Shown: positions 53,021 to 62,899, numbered from the stretch's first letter. The stretch: DNA of 64,000 nucleotides from JBBIPA01 sp963820495 (GCA_963820495.1 CAWGAF010000001.1:372001-436000); one strand, 5' to 3'. Numbers and translations are program-made. Notes: generated by a model from the letters alone, not told the origin.

Positions 53021-54476
53021 TAATACCTCCCATCGTCCTGCTAGAACGCTCAGCCTGGCTCATTGCCTTAAGCAATGCCTGAGCTTTATTCAGAGTTTCC
53101 TGGTATTCAACATCAGGTACGCTGTCGTAAACAATGCCGCATCCTGTCTGTACATAGGCAACACCATCCTTTACTATCATGGTTCTGATGGCTATAGCCA
53201 TATCCATGTTGCCTGAAAACGAAAAGTAACCTACAGCACCGGCATATGGTCCCCTCTTTTCAGGCTCAAGTTCAGCGATTATTTCCATGGCTCGAATTTT
53301 GGGAGCTCCGGATACAGTACCTGCAGGAAAACAGGCTTGCAGGGCATCAAAAGCGGTCAGATCGCTCCGCAGTTTACCTTGCACATGGGTGACCAGGTGC
53401 ATGACATGAGAATAACGCTCTACGTCCATTAGGTCGGTGACTTTTACAGTGCCAGGTTCACTGACACGCCCAATGTCATTACGTCCTAAGTCAACCAGCA
53501 TAATGTGCTCGGCACGCTCTTTCTCGCTGTTACGAAGTTCACGCTCCAGCTTAGCGTCCTCAGCAGTGCTTTTCCCTCTGGGTCTGGTGCCAGCCAAGGG
53601 ACGAGTCATTACCATACCATCCTCCACTCTGACCAGAATCTCAGGAGAAGCTCCAATAATTTGAAAGCCATTGAAATTGAGAAAGAACATATAGGGAGAG
53701 GGATTTACGGTACGTAGTGCTCGGTAAATCTCAAAGGGAGCCGCATCAGTAGGTTGCGATAGACGCTGTGACGGCACTACCTGAATACATTCGCCAGAGG
53801 TAATATAATGCTTTATCTTTTCCACACTAGCTTCGAAATCCTTTTTGGAAAAGTTTGAAGAAATGCTGTAGTCCTTTTTTAGAGGCAAGTTAGCTTTTGT
53901 ATATTCTTCTGGCTGTAATGGTTGATTCAACCTGTCTACGAGGTCATCGATTTTCGCCACTGCCTTTTGATAGGATTCCTCAATGTCTCCCGTCAAGTGA
54001 ACGTAGCTCAAGACCTTGATCTTGTGAGTAACATGGTCGAAGACCAGCAGGGTATCCACAAACATGAACAGTGATTCGGGTAGCCCCAAAGGATCAGCGA
54101 CAGGCGATGGTAGTTCTTCAAACCTGTTAACTATCTCATATGCCAGATAACCTACGGCACCACCGCAAAACCTGGGGAGATCGCCAACCTGTACTACTTT
54201 GTATTTGTTTATTTCCTCAGAAATAAGCGGGAGTGGATTCATCTTATCCTCTCCACTGGTAGATACTACCTTATAAGGCTCGGTGCCGATGAAGCTGTAA
54301 CGGGCCAATCGCTGTCCACCCTCGACGCTTTCCAGCAGAAAAGAATAACCGCCACGGTTAATCTTTAGGAAGGCAGACACCGGGGTTTCCAGGTCAGCTA
54401 CAACTTCGCGATAGACCGGTACCAGATTACCGCCCTTGTTAAGCTTTTTAACTTCTTCTAATGTAGGGTAATACAT
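53004..54476 (-). CDS. trpE: Anthranilate synthase component I
   Basis: A 490-residue chorismate-using enzyme. Signatures: YSFLLESVEGGQRLARYSF, RPLAGTRPRG, DLGRNDIGRVSEPGTV and FPAGTVSGAPKIRAMEII. The LLES motif for tryptophan feedback is kept. It is the first gene behind a T-box leader. RBS AGAGGTG precedes the ATG. Confidence 0.95.
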   Translation of the reverse strand: MYYPTLEEVKKLNKGGNLVPVYREVVADLETPVSAFLKINRGGYSFLLESVEGGQRLARYSFIGTEPYKVVSTSGEDKMNPLPLISEEINKYKVVQVGDLPRFCGGAVGYLAYEIVNRFEELPSPVADPLGLPESLFMFVDTLLVFDHVTHKIKVLSYVHLTGDIEESYQKAVAKIDDLVDRLNQPLQPEEYTKANLPLKKDYSISSNFSKKDFEASVEKIKHYITSGECIQVVPSQRLSQPTDAAPFEIYRALRTVNPSPYMFFLNFNGFQIIGASPEILVRVEDGMVMTRPLAGTRPRGKSTAEDAKLERELRNSEKERAEHIMLVDLGRNDIGRVSEPGTVKVTDLMDVERYSHVMHLVTHVQGKLRSDLTAFDALQACFPAGTVSGAPKIRAMEIIAELEPEKRGPYAGAVGYFSFSGNMDMAIAIRTMIVKDGVAYVQTGCGIVYDSVPDVEYQETLNKAQALLKAMSQAERSSRTMGGINAVTD

Positions 54477-54495
54477 ATATCACCTCTGCTAATCC

Positions 54496-54806
54496 AGAAA
54501 AACAAAAACCCCTCGCCCATAGGGGCGAGGGGTAATTCGCGGTGCCACCCTAATTGGTTGCTACGTAATGCACAAGGGATGCAACCATCTTTCTCAGGTA
54601 CGGTCTCAATACTTTAGAAACGATACCCTGGGCTCTGCTAACGGTGCCCTTCCGTCAAGTCCTAATCAGGAAAATCCCTTTCGGTTTGCGGCTCCCGAGT
54701 CCATTCAACTCTCTGCGCTAACGCCGGCTCTCACCTTACCCGGCTCTCTGAGATTCGCTGGAGGCTTACTAGTCTCGTTCTCAGCTTTTACCCGTATTCA
54801 ATTGTG
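54496..54806 (-). promoter_or_regulatory. T-box riboswitch, tRNA-Trp
   Basis: The leader of trpE contains the T-box core AGGGTGGCACCGCG, a terminator stem at 54509-54532 and an upstream stem I with GAATGGACTC. UGG followed by A in that loop is the probable specifier codon, matching tRNA-Trp. Uncharged tRNA-Trp would favour the antiterminator and turn on the operon. Confidence 0.9.
54503..54532 (-). terminator. Terminator of the T-box
   Basis: CCCCTCGCCC, four-base loop, GGGCGAGGGG and T5-G-T5 on the minus strand. It competes with the T-box antiterminator. Confidence 0.9.
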
Positions 54807-54812
54807 GAAAAT

Positions 54813-54841
54813 AGTATAAACGGCAATAGGGTTTTTGTCAA
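54813..54841 (-). promoter_or_regulatory. Promoter of the trp operon
   Basis: A consensus TTGACA, 17-base spacer, TATACT immediately upstream of the T-box leader. Confidence 0.85.
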
Positions 54842-55056
54842 ATTATAAACTGCCTAACCGGCTCTCTATACAAAGCGCCACTTTATCCCACACCGTCATG
54901 GTAGAAGGATCAATAGGACTAAATGGCTAAATGAAGGATGACTTTTGGGTGATTGGCAACACCATTTATGCGATTTATAATTAGTAGTAAGCCCAATATC
55001 TTCCATTTATGCTTGTTTAAAAATAACAAATTTCTAAGCATCAACTATCACTTAAA

Positions 55057-55344
55057 ATGAGCAGACAGATTTTCCAGGTCTACCTAGAACCAAACAACGT
55101 TACTTCAGAAAACGCCAGCAAGATATTAGATAGGTTGAACTCTTTGAATTCGGCTGCGGAAATAATGAATGTACTGCGAACTCATGCTGGACAAAGAGTT
55201 ATCGGCCTTCGGATTGCACAAAGAATCTTAAGTACGAAGACGCAAGTTGGTAAATTTCAGGATTTAAACCAGGTTGCAACTGTGCCAGGAATTGGCTATA
55301 AGAGATTCACTAACATTATGTCTGCTCTTGGCGACCACATTTAG
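55057..55344 (+). CDS. Helix-hairpin-helix protein
   Basis: A 95-residue protein. The C-terminal half has the double HhH pattern of ComEA-type proteins: QRVIGLRIAQRILSTKTQVGKFQDLNQVATVPGIGYKRFTNIMSAL. HhH motifs bind the DNA backbone without sequence preference. The N-terminus is short and has no signal peptide, so it is likely cytoplasmic. No operon context. Confidence 0.65.
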   Translation: MSRQIFQVYLEPNNVTSENASKILDRLNSLNSAAEIMNVLRTHAGQRVIGLRIAQRILSTKTQVGKFQDLNQVATVPGIGYKRFTNIMSALGDHI

Positions 55345-55773
55345 CATTTTCTCCCCTTGAAGCTAGAGTCAATCTGCGATGCCAAACTAGGACATGGACA
55401 CAAGGTAGCAGCATTCATTTTGCCATAGCCCATCGTTTTGTTGTACCGCATTAATTGGTATCGCTTTCCATATTATCCAATCACAACTTCCCAAAAATTT
55501 TACCTTATTATTTTCTAATTTCTTCTTGCATCTAAAGTCGACATCAATTAAAACGAGTTTACAAGGGCTTGACAACAGGTTCTATCAGTATTAATATACC
55601 TAATTACACGAGGTAGTTAATTTCCACTAAAGTGCCTATCCTTGTGTAAATTGAAAATATTAAGTAGCTTTTAGGCAGACATTTTTCAAGGGGAATCAGA
55701 AATAGCCAGGGGTGTAGCAGAGCGTTATCTCTCTAATCAATTGCAGGTAAAAAATTCCAGGAGGAGGTTATAC
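55345..55773. other. Intergenic region
   Basis: About 430 bases. No convincing gene, palindrome or riboswitch was seen; a reverse frame at 55387-55575 is short and unlike any family. Confidence 0.4.
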
Positions 55774-57252
55774 ATGGCAATCAATATAGGCAAAAGGATT
55801 ATATACCAAACCAAGAGAGATATAGCAGAGAGGGTAATTGGTGAGGCCTTAGGACTTCTGGGCAACAACCCTGATAAGAACGCCAAGTATTTTCTTAAGG
55901 CGATAGATCACATCGCCAGCGGTGAAAAACAAGCGATCACCCGCGATTGGCTCTACAATTGGCTAGCCGAAGGCAAACCAGGACGTGAATTCTTAAATAG
56001 GATATTGCATAATATTCATCCCAATGTGCGCCGGCGCTATATAGCACGTATGATGGTCAGCATGTTCTTCCGCGATTCAGAGCTAATCGAGCGTTGCAAG
56101 CACAAATATGGTGTGAATCTGCCAGCCACTATGCTTATATCACCATCAATGAGATGCAATTACCGCTGCAGAGGCTGCTACGCCGCAAGCTATGAACGTA
56201 AGGATGATATGAATCCAGAGGTTTTCCATAGGGTACTCAGTGAAGCCGAGGATATGGGGATGAACTTCTTCGTCATACTGGGAGGAGAGCCTTTTATTTA
56301 TCCTGAACTGTTGCCCATCATTAAAAAGCATAACAAATCCTTCTTCCAAATATATACCAATGGCTTTTTCCTTGATAAAGAAATGGTTAAAAAGCTGGTT
56401 GAACTGGGTAATATCGCACCACAACTGAGCGTTAACGGACCAGCAGAGTACACCGATGACTCACGTGGCAAGGGTGCTTTTGATCAAGCGATGCAGGCTA
56501 TGGATAACCTGCGTGAGGCAGGCTGCGTTTTCGGATTTTCTTCTCTGGTAACGCGCCATAACATCGATGCTATCTGCTCCGACGAGTGGCTTGACCTCCT
56601 CGTCAAAAAGGGTGCCCTGTATGGATGGTATTTCCTTTACATGCCAGTGGGTGATAACCCAGATATGAGCCTGATGCCAACACCGGAGCAGCGCAATAAG
56701 CTGAGGATCACAATACGGCATTGTCGCCAGACGAAGCCAATATTGCCCGCCGACTTCTGGAGTGACGGCGCCATGACTGGCGGCTGTATTGCTGGCGGCA
56801 GACTTTATTTCCACGTCAATCACCGCGGTGACGTGGAGCCGTGCATTTTCTGCCACTTCGCCACCCACAATATTAACGACTGCAGCCTAGGCGAAGCACT
56901 CGCTTCACCGTTCTTCACAGAAATCAGAAAAAGCCAGCCGTTCAGCTTCAATACCCTGCGTCCCTGCCCCATGATAGACCACCCCCAGACCATGTGGGGC
57001 ATAATCCAGAGGCATTCCGCAAAGTCGACACATCCAGGTGCAGAAAAAATGTTCACTACCTTCGCACCGGAGATGAAGCTGTACGCAGATAAAGTCGAGG
57101 AAATAATGGATGAGGTTTGGGATACCGATGGCTACTGCGACTGGGCAGCTAAATGGATGACCAGGTGTGCCTTACCACCAGAGCAAATTGAGACACGCCG
57201 AAAGGAATTCGAGGCTTCGCGAAGCAGCAAAAAACAACGCGTTACGGTCTAG
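55774..57252 (+). CDS. Radical SAM protein
   Basis: About 492 residues from ATG at 55774, behind GGAGGAGG. The N-terminal 110 residues are helical. CNYRCRGC (Cys128, 132, 135) is the SAM cluster, with ILGGEPFIYP after it. Further Cys at GGCIAGGRLYFHVNHRGDVEPCIFCHFATHNINDC form a probable auxiliary cluster like a shortened SPASM. The C-terminus is unusual (CDWAAKWMTRC). Family members of this group lack a known product; no peptide gene was seen nearby. It may be a lone enzyme with a cofactor or tRNA role. Confidence 0.85.
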   Translation: MAINIGKRIIYQTKRDIAERVIGEALGLLGNNPDKNAKYFLKAIDHIASGEKQAITRDWLYNWLAEGKPGREFLNRILHNIHPNVRRRYIARMMVSMFFRDSELIERCKHKYGVNLPATMLISPSMRCNYRCRGCYAASYERKDDMNPEVFHRVLSEAEDMGMNFFVILGGEPFIYPELLPIIKKHNKSFFQIYTNGFFLDKEMVKKLVELGNIAPQLSVNGPAEYTDDSRGKGAFDQAMQAMDNLREAGCVFGFSSLVTRHNIDAICSDEWLDLLVKKGALYGWYFLYMPVGDNPDMSLMPTPEQRNKLRITIRHCRQTKPILPADFWSDGAMTGGCIAGGRLYFHVNHRGDVEPCIFCHFATHNINDCSLGEALASPFFTEIRKSQPFSFNTLRPCPMIDHPQTMWGIIQRHSAKSTHPGAEKMFTTFAPEMKLYADKVEEIMDEVWDTDGYCDWAAKWMTRCALPPEQIETRRKEFEASRSSKKQRVTV

Positions 57253-57532
57253 TAGCAGTTGACTGTAACCATGTAAATCCGGTGCAGAAAACTATTTGTT
57301 TCGTTTCCTCCAGCCACTGACTGCCTATGCTACCAGCATAACTCCTGGCATAAGAGGGCCAGCTTCTGTTGCTCTTGTATTGCTGACACTCGCCTGGGCA
57401 CAGCTTCATACCTCGCAATGATAGAGAGTAACCCCAGTCCACACACTGGCAAAGAGAGAAGTTTTGTCCATTAAATCCCAATGTTTGGTATACTTACTTG
57501 TGTTCAAAACCACAGACGACCGGAGGTAACAC

Positions 57533-58183
57533 ATGAACCTGACAGTAATCGAAGCTCACACTATCGGAGACGGCTGGTTCCAGTGCCTTCAAAAGGCGCT
57601 ACTGGAAGGGAGGATGTATCTTATACAACAGGGCAGCTTTGAAGGGAAGCACAGGAAAGAAATACCCCTGGTCGCGGTTACAATTCTAAACCCCAGTGTC
57701 AGACCATTAAGACCTGATGTACCAACGGGAGTTCCTCCACCTACTACAGATGAGGTCATTGAAGAATACATGTCCTACCTGATGACAGCCAATAAACAAG
57801 AGAATGAAGAATACACTTACGGAGAGGACCTGGCTTCACAAATCGATGAGGTAATCGAACGCTATAAACATGGATTTGACACCAACCAGCTATGTATGAC
57901 TATTGGCAACAGGGATAGTATTTATTTGAAAGACCCACCATGTCTGCGGCTGGTCGATACTAGAATTCAGGACGGCACACTGAATTTTGTTGTCTATTTC
58001 AGGAGCTGGGATTTGTGGGGAGGCTTCCCTACAAATTTAGGCGGTCTGCAGCTATTGAAAGAGCATATGGCTAAAGAGATCGGGGTACATGACGGCTCTC
58101 TGGTAGCTTTCAGCAAGGGACTTCATCTATATGAACACTGCTGGGATCTAGCCAAGATGGTACTGCGTATGCCCTTAGAGTGA
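57533..58183 (+). CDS. Thymidylate synthase-fold protein, archaeal type
   Basis: A 216-residue protein with the C-terminal thymidylate synthase fold. DPPCLRLVDTRIQDG carries the probable catalytic Cys, and LNFVVYFRSWDLWGGFPTNLGGLQLLKEHMAKEIG with LHLYEHCWDLA matches the shorter archaeal TS or dCMP-hydroxymethylase-like branch. A strong GGAGG precedes ATG. It may be the cell's thymidylate synthase or act on a modified pyrimidine. Assignment to the superfamily is firm; substrate is not. Confidence 0.75.
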   Translation: MNLTVIEAHTIGDGWFQCLQKALLEGRMYLIQQGSFEGKHRKEIPLVAVTILNPSVRPLRPDVPTGVPPPTTDEVIEEYMSYLMTANKQENEEYTYGEDLASQIDEVIERYKHGFDTNQLCMTIGNRDSIYLKDPPCLRLVDTRIQDGTLNFVVYFRSWDLWGGFPTNLGGLQLLKEHMAKEIGVHDGSLVAFSKGLHLYEHCWDLAKMVLRMPLE

Positions 58184-58274
58184 ACAGCCCACTACCCTGT
58201 TACAAATGGCATACTACACCAAGGTAATACTTTATTATTATAATAATATATAATCAAATACTTAGAAGCTGATT

Positions 58275-58814
58275 ATGCACCACTCGTTAAGAATATATAG
58301 TAGATATCGTGAATTGTTCCTCAGATACTACATTTTCCAGGCTAAGTGGACTAAAATCCCCCTGATAGGGAAGATAGTCAAAAAGGTAGCCAATTCATAT
58401 GGCAAGGGTATGAGTGCAGCCTATCTGCTCAACATCGACGAGGCCAATGAGATAGTTGACAGTGCTTATAAGGTAGCTCTGGGTCCATGCACCTGTCGGG
58501 CTGTGTTTAGAAACTGCGATAACCCCATAAATACGGAGATAATGTTAGGATTTAGCCAGAACATATTCATGGAAGAAAGGCCTCATGACTATCGGGAGAT
58601 ATCAAAAGATGAGGCAAAGGACATCCTAAAGCAGTGTCATCAACGTGGACTCATACACACCGTCATCAAATGCCGGCAGGACTTCTATGCGCTATGCAAT
58701 TGTTGTTCATGCTGCTGTGTACCTCTGAGGCTTAACAAGAGATATGGCATAGGCAACGCGCTGGTACGAAAAAATAACATCGTCGAAGAGTTCAAGAGAA
58801 GCCAATTTTCTTAA
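58275..58814 (+). CDS. Fe-S cluster protein, ferredoxin-like
   Basis: A 179-residue protein with 11 Cys. The first cluster site is CTCRAVFRNC, and the second is a dense CNCCSCCC near residue 140, together with KCRQDFYAL. The fold is not a classical CxxCxxCxxxC ferredoxin, but the pattern is known in Fe-S proteins of archaea and Dehalococcoidia. It follows the TS-like gene by 90 bases. Role unknown; it probably carries electrons. Confidence 0.65.
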   Translation: MHHSLRIYSRYRELFLRYYIFQAKWTKIPLIGKIVKKVANSYGKGMSAAYLLNIDEANEIVDSAYKVALGPCTCRAVFRNCDNPINTEIMLGFSQNIFMEERPHDYREISKDEAKDILKQCHQRGLIHTVIKCRQDFYALCNCCSCCCVPLRLNKRYGIGNALVRKNNIVEEFKRSQFS

Positions 58815-58905
58815 TTATGGACAAGAGGGCGGGAAGTTCAAGCGCTTTTGATAAATCGTACTATAAGACCGCAAAACGCCATTTTACAAGTGACAAATTC
58901 GCTAG

Positions 58906-59736
58906 TTACTTCGAAGGAATAAGTACAATCTCAAAGACCTTAGGCCATAACTTCCCAGTCACGAAAAGCCGATCACCCTTCGCGTCATAAGCAATGCCGT
59001 TAAGAACATCAACTGCCTCACCTCTATCTTCAGGCCTCAGAAGTCCTTCCAGGTCTATCCATCCCACAACATGGCCCGTCTCAGGGGAAATTTTGGCTAT
59101 GCGATCCGTTTGCCAAACATTAGCATAGATTTCTCCTTGCACGTACTCTAATTCATTAAGTCCAGACACAGGCCTATCGTTCTCAGATACTTTAATCTGG
59201 CCGATTTCATCAAACGTTTCAGGGTCTAAGCAATGCAATATTGATGTACCATCGCTCATTATCAAGCGCTTTCCGTCATGCGTAATACCCCAACCCTCAG
59301 TTGAATAATGAAACTCTTGCAGTAACTCAAAACTGTCTTTATCATAAACAAAACCCATCCTTGCTTGCCACGTTAACTGGATGATCTTGTTTTCGTAGAG
59401 AGTAATGCCCTCACCGAAGAGTTGATATGGTATCTCACGAATCTGTAAAATATTCCCAGTTTTCAATTCAACTCTACGCAACGTTGAATGCCCACGAAGT
59501 CCCGTCCCTTCATACAAAAAGCCATTTTCAAATACCAATCCCTGGGTATAAGCCTTTCTGTCATGAGGATAAATATTGATGATCTTGTATGTGTATAAAG
59601 GAATATCATAGGAAGCCATTGAATCTTTCGAATTCGGATAATCTGGGGGTTTAGCGATATCTAGACAAGAGTAAACAGATATTGTTCCTAATAAAGTAAG
59701 GAACCCTAGGAGTAGTACTCTGCAAAGACGAATCAT
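58906..59736 (-). CDS. Glutaminyl-peptide cyclotransferase
   Basis: A 276-residue secreted enzyme, Glu_cyclase_2 type. The N-terminal membrane segment ends SVYSC, a possible lipobox. The five-bladed propeller repeats are visible: AYTQGLVFENGFLYEGTGLRGHSTLRRVEL, FGEGITLYENKIIQLTWQ, GWGITHDGKRLIMSDGTSILHCLDPE, LNELEYVQGEIYANVWQTDRIAKISP. It converts N-terminal Gln to pyroglutamate on exported proteins. It stands alone. Confidence 0.9.
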   Translation of the reverse strand: MIRLCRVLLLGFLTLLGTISVYSCLDIAKPPDYPNSKDSMASYDIPLYTYKIINIYPHDRKAYTQGLVFENGFLYEGTGLRGHSTLRRVELKTGNILQIREIPYQLFGEGITLYENKIIQLTWQARMGFVYDKDSFELLQEFHYSTEGWGITHDGKRLIMSDGTSILHCLDPETFDEIGQIKVSENDRPVSGLNELEYVQGEIYANVWQTDRIAKISPETGHVVGWIDLEGLLRPEDRGEAVDVLNGIAYDAKGDRLFVTGKLWPKVFEIVLIPSK

Positions 59737-60089
59737 ATGGATGGCTACACGGTCTGTTTATTTACTCTCTATTTTTACCAATAAAACCAAGCTTATTGAG
59801 AATAGTTAGATTATACTTGATCTTGACCACGTCGAATCTAAAAAAACCTTAGCTCTCATTAACGCTTAGTATTATACCCAGAGTTGAAAGGCTGAACAAA
59901 CCGTCATGTTATGCATGACCTCTAAGACAGGGGGATATTGTTGTGGTATCGGAGATACGTTATCATTGGGGTTTAAATAATCGACCAAATGGTGCTCAAA
60001 AAGTTTCTTGCTCTGCATAAGGATTGCGGCAAGAGTTAGAAGTCCCGATAATATTAAGTAGTGTTCTGTGAAGACAGCGTCTTTACCTT
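59737..60089. other. Intergenic region
   Basis: About 350 bases between two reverse-strand genes. No gene or clear structure seen. Confidence 0.4.
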
Positions 60090-61898
60090 TTACTCAAACT
60101 TAAATCCCTTATCCTGGAAAACCTTGAGACATGCACTTACAACATTAGGGTCATAAAAAATGCCTGTATTCTTTGAAATTTCTTCTAATGCCTTGTCTAT
60201 CCCCAGAGATGGCCGGTAGGGACGGTGTGATGCCATAGCTTCAACGACATCGGCAACAGCTAAAATCCTAGCTTCAATGGTGATATTATCACCAGATATA
60301 CCATTGGGGTAACCAGAGCCATCTGCTCTTTCATGATGTTGAAGCACAATCTGGCAAATCGGCCACGGTAACTCTAATGACTTCAATATTTCACGACCGA
60401 TTTGGGGATGGGTTTTTACCAGGTTCATCTCCACCTCATTCAGCTTGCTGGGTTTACTCAAGATCTCAGCCGGCACATTTATCTTGCCAATATCATGAAG
60501 AATCCCAGCTACGTGGATTGTCTCAATCTTCTTCGGGGGAAGATTCATCTCTTCGGCTATAGCCGAGGCAAGTTTAGCCACCCGTCGCTGATGACCAGCC
60601 GTATACGGGTCTCTTGTTTCAGCCATCGTACTGATAGTCTCAATGGCTCCCTCCACCGTCTTTTGTAATTTCGCATAGCTCTTTCTAAGCTCTTCTTCGG
60701 CTTGTTTGCGATCGGTGATATTGCGAATAACTGTTAAGAGTATCTCTTTGCCTCCGTATTCGAGTGTGCGACCGTGCACCTCTACCGGTACCACGGAGCC
60801 ATCTTTAAGTAGGTGGGCTGACTCGAATATTGCCTGACCATTATCGAGCATCATCTGGAAATCATCTGCTAGGCCATTGACTCTCTCAGGAGTAACAACT
60901 TGCTGAAGTTTCTTCTTCATGAATTCTTCTTTGCTATAGCCATGAAACTGACAAGCTGTTTCATTTACGTAAATAAAATTCCCATCGAGGTCGTGTGCGA
61001 ATATTGAGTCGGTAGTACAGTCTAGAAGCTCAGCCCGTAACTTCAATTCCTGCTCCACTTGCTTGTGCTGGCTGATATCAGTCATAACTCCAAGAATAGC
61101 AGGCCTTTTTTTGTACGTTATTAGTTTTGTATTAAGTATGGCCTCGATTCGTTTACCGTATTTGGTGATAAATACATATTCGATTGATTTAGACTCCTGG
61201 CCTCTAATATGACAACTGAAATTCGCCTTCACCTGTTCCTTATATTCAGGGGCAATTAAAGTAAGGAAGTCGAAATCTGAGGAATAAAGCTCCTCCCGCT
61301 TGTATCCAGTAATCTCCTCGCATCTCCTGTTGGCATATACAATTGGCCCCATCTTGTTGATGAAGACCATATTTGGTGATTCTTCTGCAAGTGTTCGGAA
61401 ATTCTGTTCAGATTCCTCCAGGATGTCCTTAGCTTCCTTATTCTCGGTAATATCCCAAGAAAGTATTAATGCACCCTCCGGTACAGGCTCCATGCAGAGT
61501 TCAAACCAGCCTCTGGTGCCATCAAGGAAGGTGAATTCATTAACCATACGATGCGAAGTGCGTTTTTCTATGCAGCGCCGGAGTTGGGCAAACATCTCAG
61601 TATTCTCGATACCAGGGTACATCTCCATCATGGTATGCCCCAATAACTCCTCCTTAGTTCGGCGGCCATGTGCAGCTACAGCATCGTTCAAGTACAGGTA
61701 GCGGAAGTCAAAGCCGATAACCTGGCAACCCTCAAGAACCTTATCCAGCGTACTCCAGTAGTATGTTTCTGGCTTCCGCAGCACCTTCTTGAACTCCGTT
61801 TTATGGTTGTTTTCAGATTTCTTCAGCCCAGATGTGCGATGGTGTGAAGCTTTTGTTTTTTCAACAAGCAGTGTATTAGTTTTATTGGCGTCTCTCAT
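60090..61898 (-). CDS. PAS and HD-GYP c-di-GMP phosphodiesterase
   Basis: About 602 residues with three PAS domains (about 40-150, 160-285, 290-405) and an HD-GYP domain at the C-terminus. Active motifs are ILHDIGKINVP and HHERADGSGYPNGISGDNI, so the HD-GYP site is complete. PAS 3 (SIFAHDLDGNFIYVNETACQFHGYS) is very close to PAS 6 of the GGDEF protein at 45053. ATG at 61898 is chosen over an upstream GTG because TTGAGG lies at the right distance. It should break down c-di-GMP. It overlaps nothing but follows the MerR-like gene by eight bases. Confidence 0.9.
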   Translation of the reverse strand: MRDANKTNTLLVEKTKASHHRTSGLKKSENNHKTEFKKVLRKPETYYWSTLDKVLEGCQVIGFDFRYLYLNDAVAAHGRRTKEELLGHTMMEMYPGIENTEMFAQLRRCIEKRTSHRMVNEFTFLDGTRGWFELCMEPVPEGALILSWDITENKEAKDILEESEQNFRTLAEESPNMVFINKMGPIVYANRRCEEITGYKREELYSSDFDFLTLIAPEYKEQVKANFSCHIRGQESKSIEYVFITKYGKRIEAILNTKLITYKKRPAILGVMTDISQHKQVEQELKLRAELLDCTTDSIFAHDLDGNFIYVNETACQFHGYSKEEFMKKKLQQVVTPERVNGLADDFQMMLDNGQAIFESAHLLKDGSVVPVEVHGRTLEYGGKEILLTVIRNITDRKQAEEELRKSYAKLQKTVEGAIETISTMAETRDPYTAGHQRRVAKLASAIAEEMNLPPKKIETIHVAGILHDIGKINVPAEILSKPSKLNEVEMNLVKTHPQIGREILKSLELPWPICQIVLQHHERADGSGYPNGISGDNITIEARILAVADVVEAMASHRPYRPSLGIDKALEEISKNTGIFYDPNVVSACLKVFQDKGFKFE

Positions 61899-61906
61899 TT
61901 TGTACC

Positions 61907-62161
61907 TCAAGAAAAACACCTGTTAAAACTGCTCCTGTCGGCTGTTCCAAATTGGTCACTTTCGATGATCCGGTTGGCCTCTGTCTTAAATCTGTTTAAC
62001 TCATCTTCGGTGAATAGCCTCCATCCTCTCCTGTCCCTATGTTCAGCTTCTTTGGAAATGCCTTCCTTGAGCCAACGAAAGAAAGTAGTCTTGCTTATTC
62101 CGACTATTCGACAGACCTCAGCTGTTCTATAGTAGGTTTGACCATTTACCATGACGGGCAT
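61907..62161 (-). CDS. MerR/excisionase-type DNA-binding protein
   Basis: An 84-residue winged-HTH: YYRTAEVCRIVGISKTTFFRWLKEGISKEAEHRDRRGWRLFTEDELNRF. Such short MerR-like proteins lack an effector domain and act as small regulators or excisionases. It is in operon with the HD-GYP gene, which suggests regulation of c-di-GMP output rather than phage excision. Confidence 0.8.
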   Translation of the reverse strand: MPVMVNGQTYYRTAEVCRIVGISKTTFFRWLKEGISKEAEHRDRRGWRLFTEDELNRFKTEANRIIESDQFGTADRSSFNRCFS

Positions 62162-62509
62162 ATTTCCTGATCTCCTCTAACTAAACCTTTTGTTCTGATA
62201 GGTGTTTGTCTTAACTATCTCCACTACTACCCAAATATAGTCTATGCTATCCGGTCATATCTTAGAATTACCATTAGTACCATTTTCATAGCCAAAAGGC
62301 TCAATTATTAATACCCATCAACCTAATATGACAAGTTGGTACCACCATCCCCTAAAAAAACGATATTTGTATTTTACAAAGCTGGTTCTTTTAGAGTACA
62401 ATTGACTCAATAGTTTAAGTTTAGGTTATTGCGTACTTAAACCCAGATAGATTATTTCAAGTATCGGATGACCGAACTCTAACTAAATAAGAAGAGAGGA
62501 GGTCATCCA
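62162..62509. other. Divergent intergenic region
   Basis: About 350 bases between the MerR-like gene and the zinc-ribbon gene. Promoters for both are expected but none was confidently placed. Confidence 0.4.
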
Positions 62510-62812
62510 GTGAACTTCCAGGATAAGTCGATACAATGTTCCGATTGCGGAGCTACCTTCACTTTCACTGCTACAGAACAAGAGTACTTTGCCTCCAAAG
62601 GCTTTACTAATGAGCCTAAGCGCTGTCTTTCCTGCCGTCAGGCGAGGAAAGCAGAGAGGTACGGAAACGGTGGCTACGGCCGCTCCCGACGGGAAATGTT
62701 CCCCGCAGTATGCGCCCAGTGTGGTAAAGATACCGAAGTACCATTCCAGCCCCGCGAAGGCAGAGCAGTATACTGCAGCGATTGCTACAGTAAAGTAAAA
62801 ACGAGCAGTTAA
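62510..62812 (+). CDS. Zinc-ribbon domain protein
   Basis: A 100-residue protein with two CxxC...CxxC zinc sites: CSDCGATFTFTATEQEYFASKGFTNEPKRCLSCR and CAQCGKDTEVPFQPREGRAVYCSDCY. The first is the zinc-ribbon type often found beside cold-shock or RNA-binding proteins. Start is GTG behind GGAGG. It precedes an RRM protein in the same direction, so both may act on RNA. Confidence 0.8.
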   Translation: MNFQDKSIQCSDCGATFTFTATEQEYFASKGFTNEPKRCLSCRQARKAERYGNGGYGRSRREMFPAVCAQCGKDTEVPFQPREGRAVYCSDCYSKVKTSS

Positions 62813-62899
62813 TGCTGCCAGGCACCACAACTTACACAGGCTGGGAAATGGCTGGCTTGTGTACGTCGCTATAACAAACTAACGAAAAGGAGACACATC

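Noticed and set aside
57242..57481. Reverse frame with a CPGEC motif between the radical SAM and TS-like genes
   Set aside because: The first residues (MKLCPGECQQYKS) recall a small zinc-finger family, but the rest does not follow it in any frame and there is no RBS. At best a decayed fragment.
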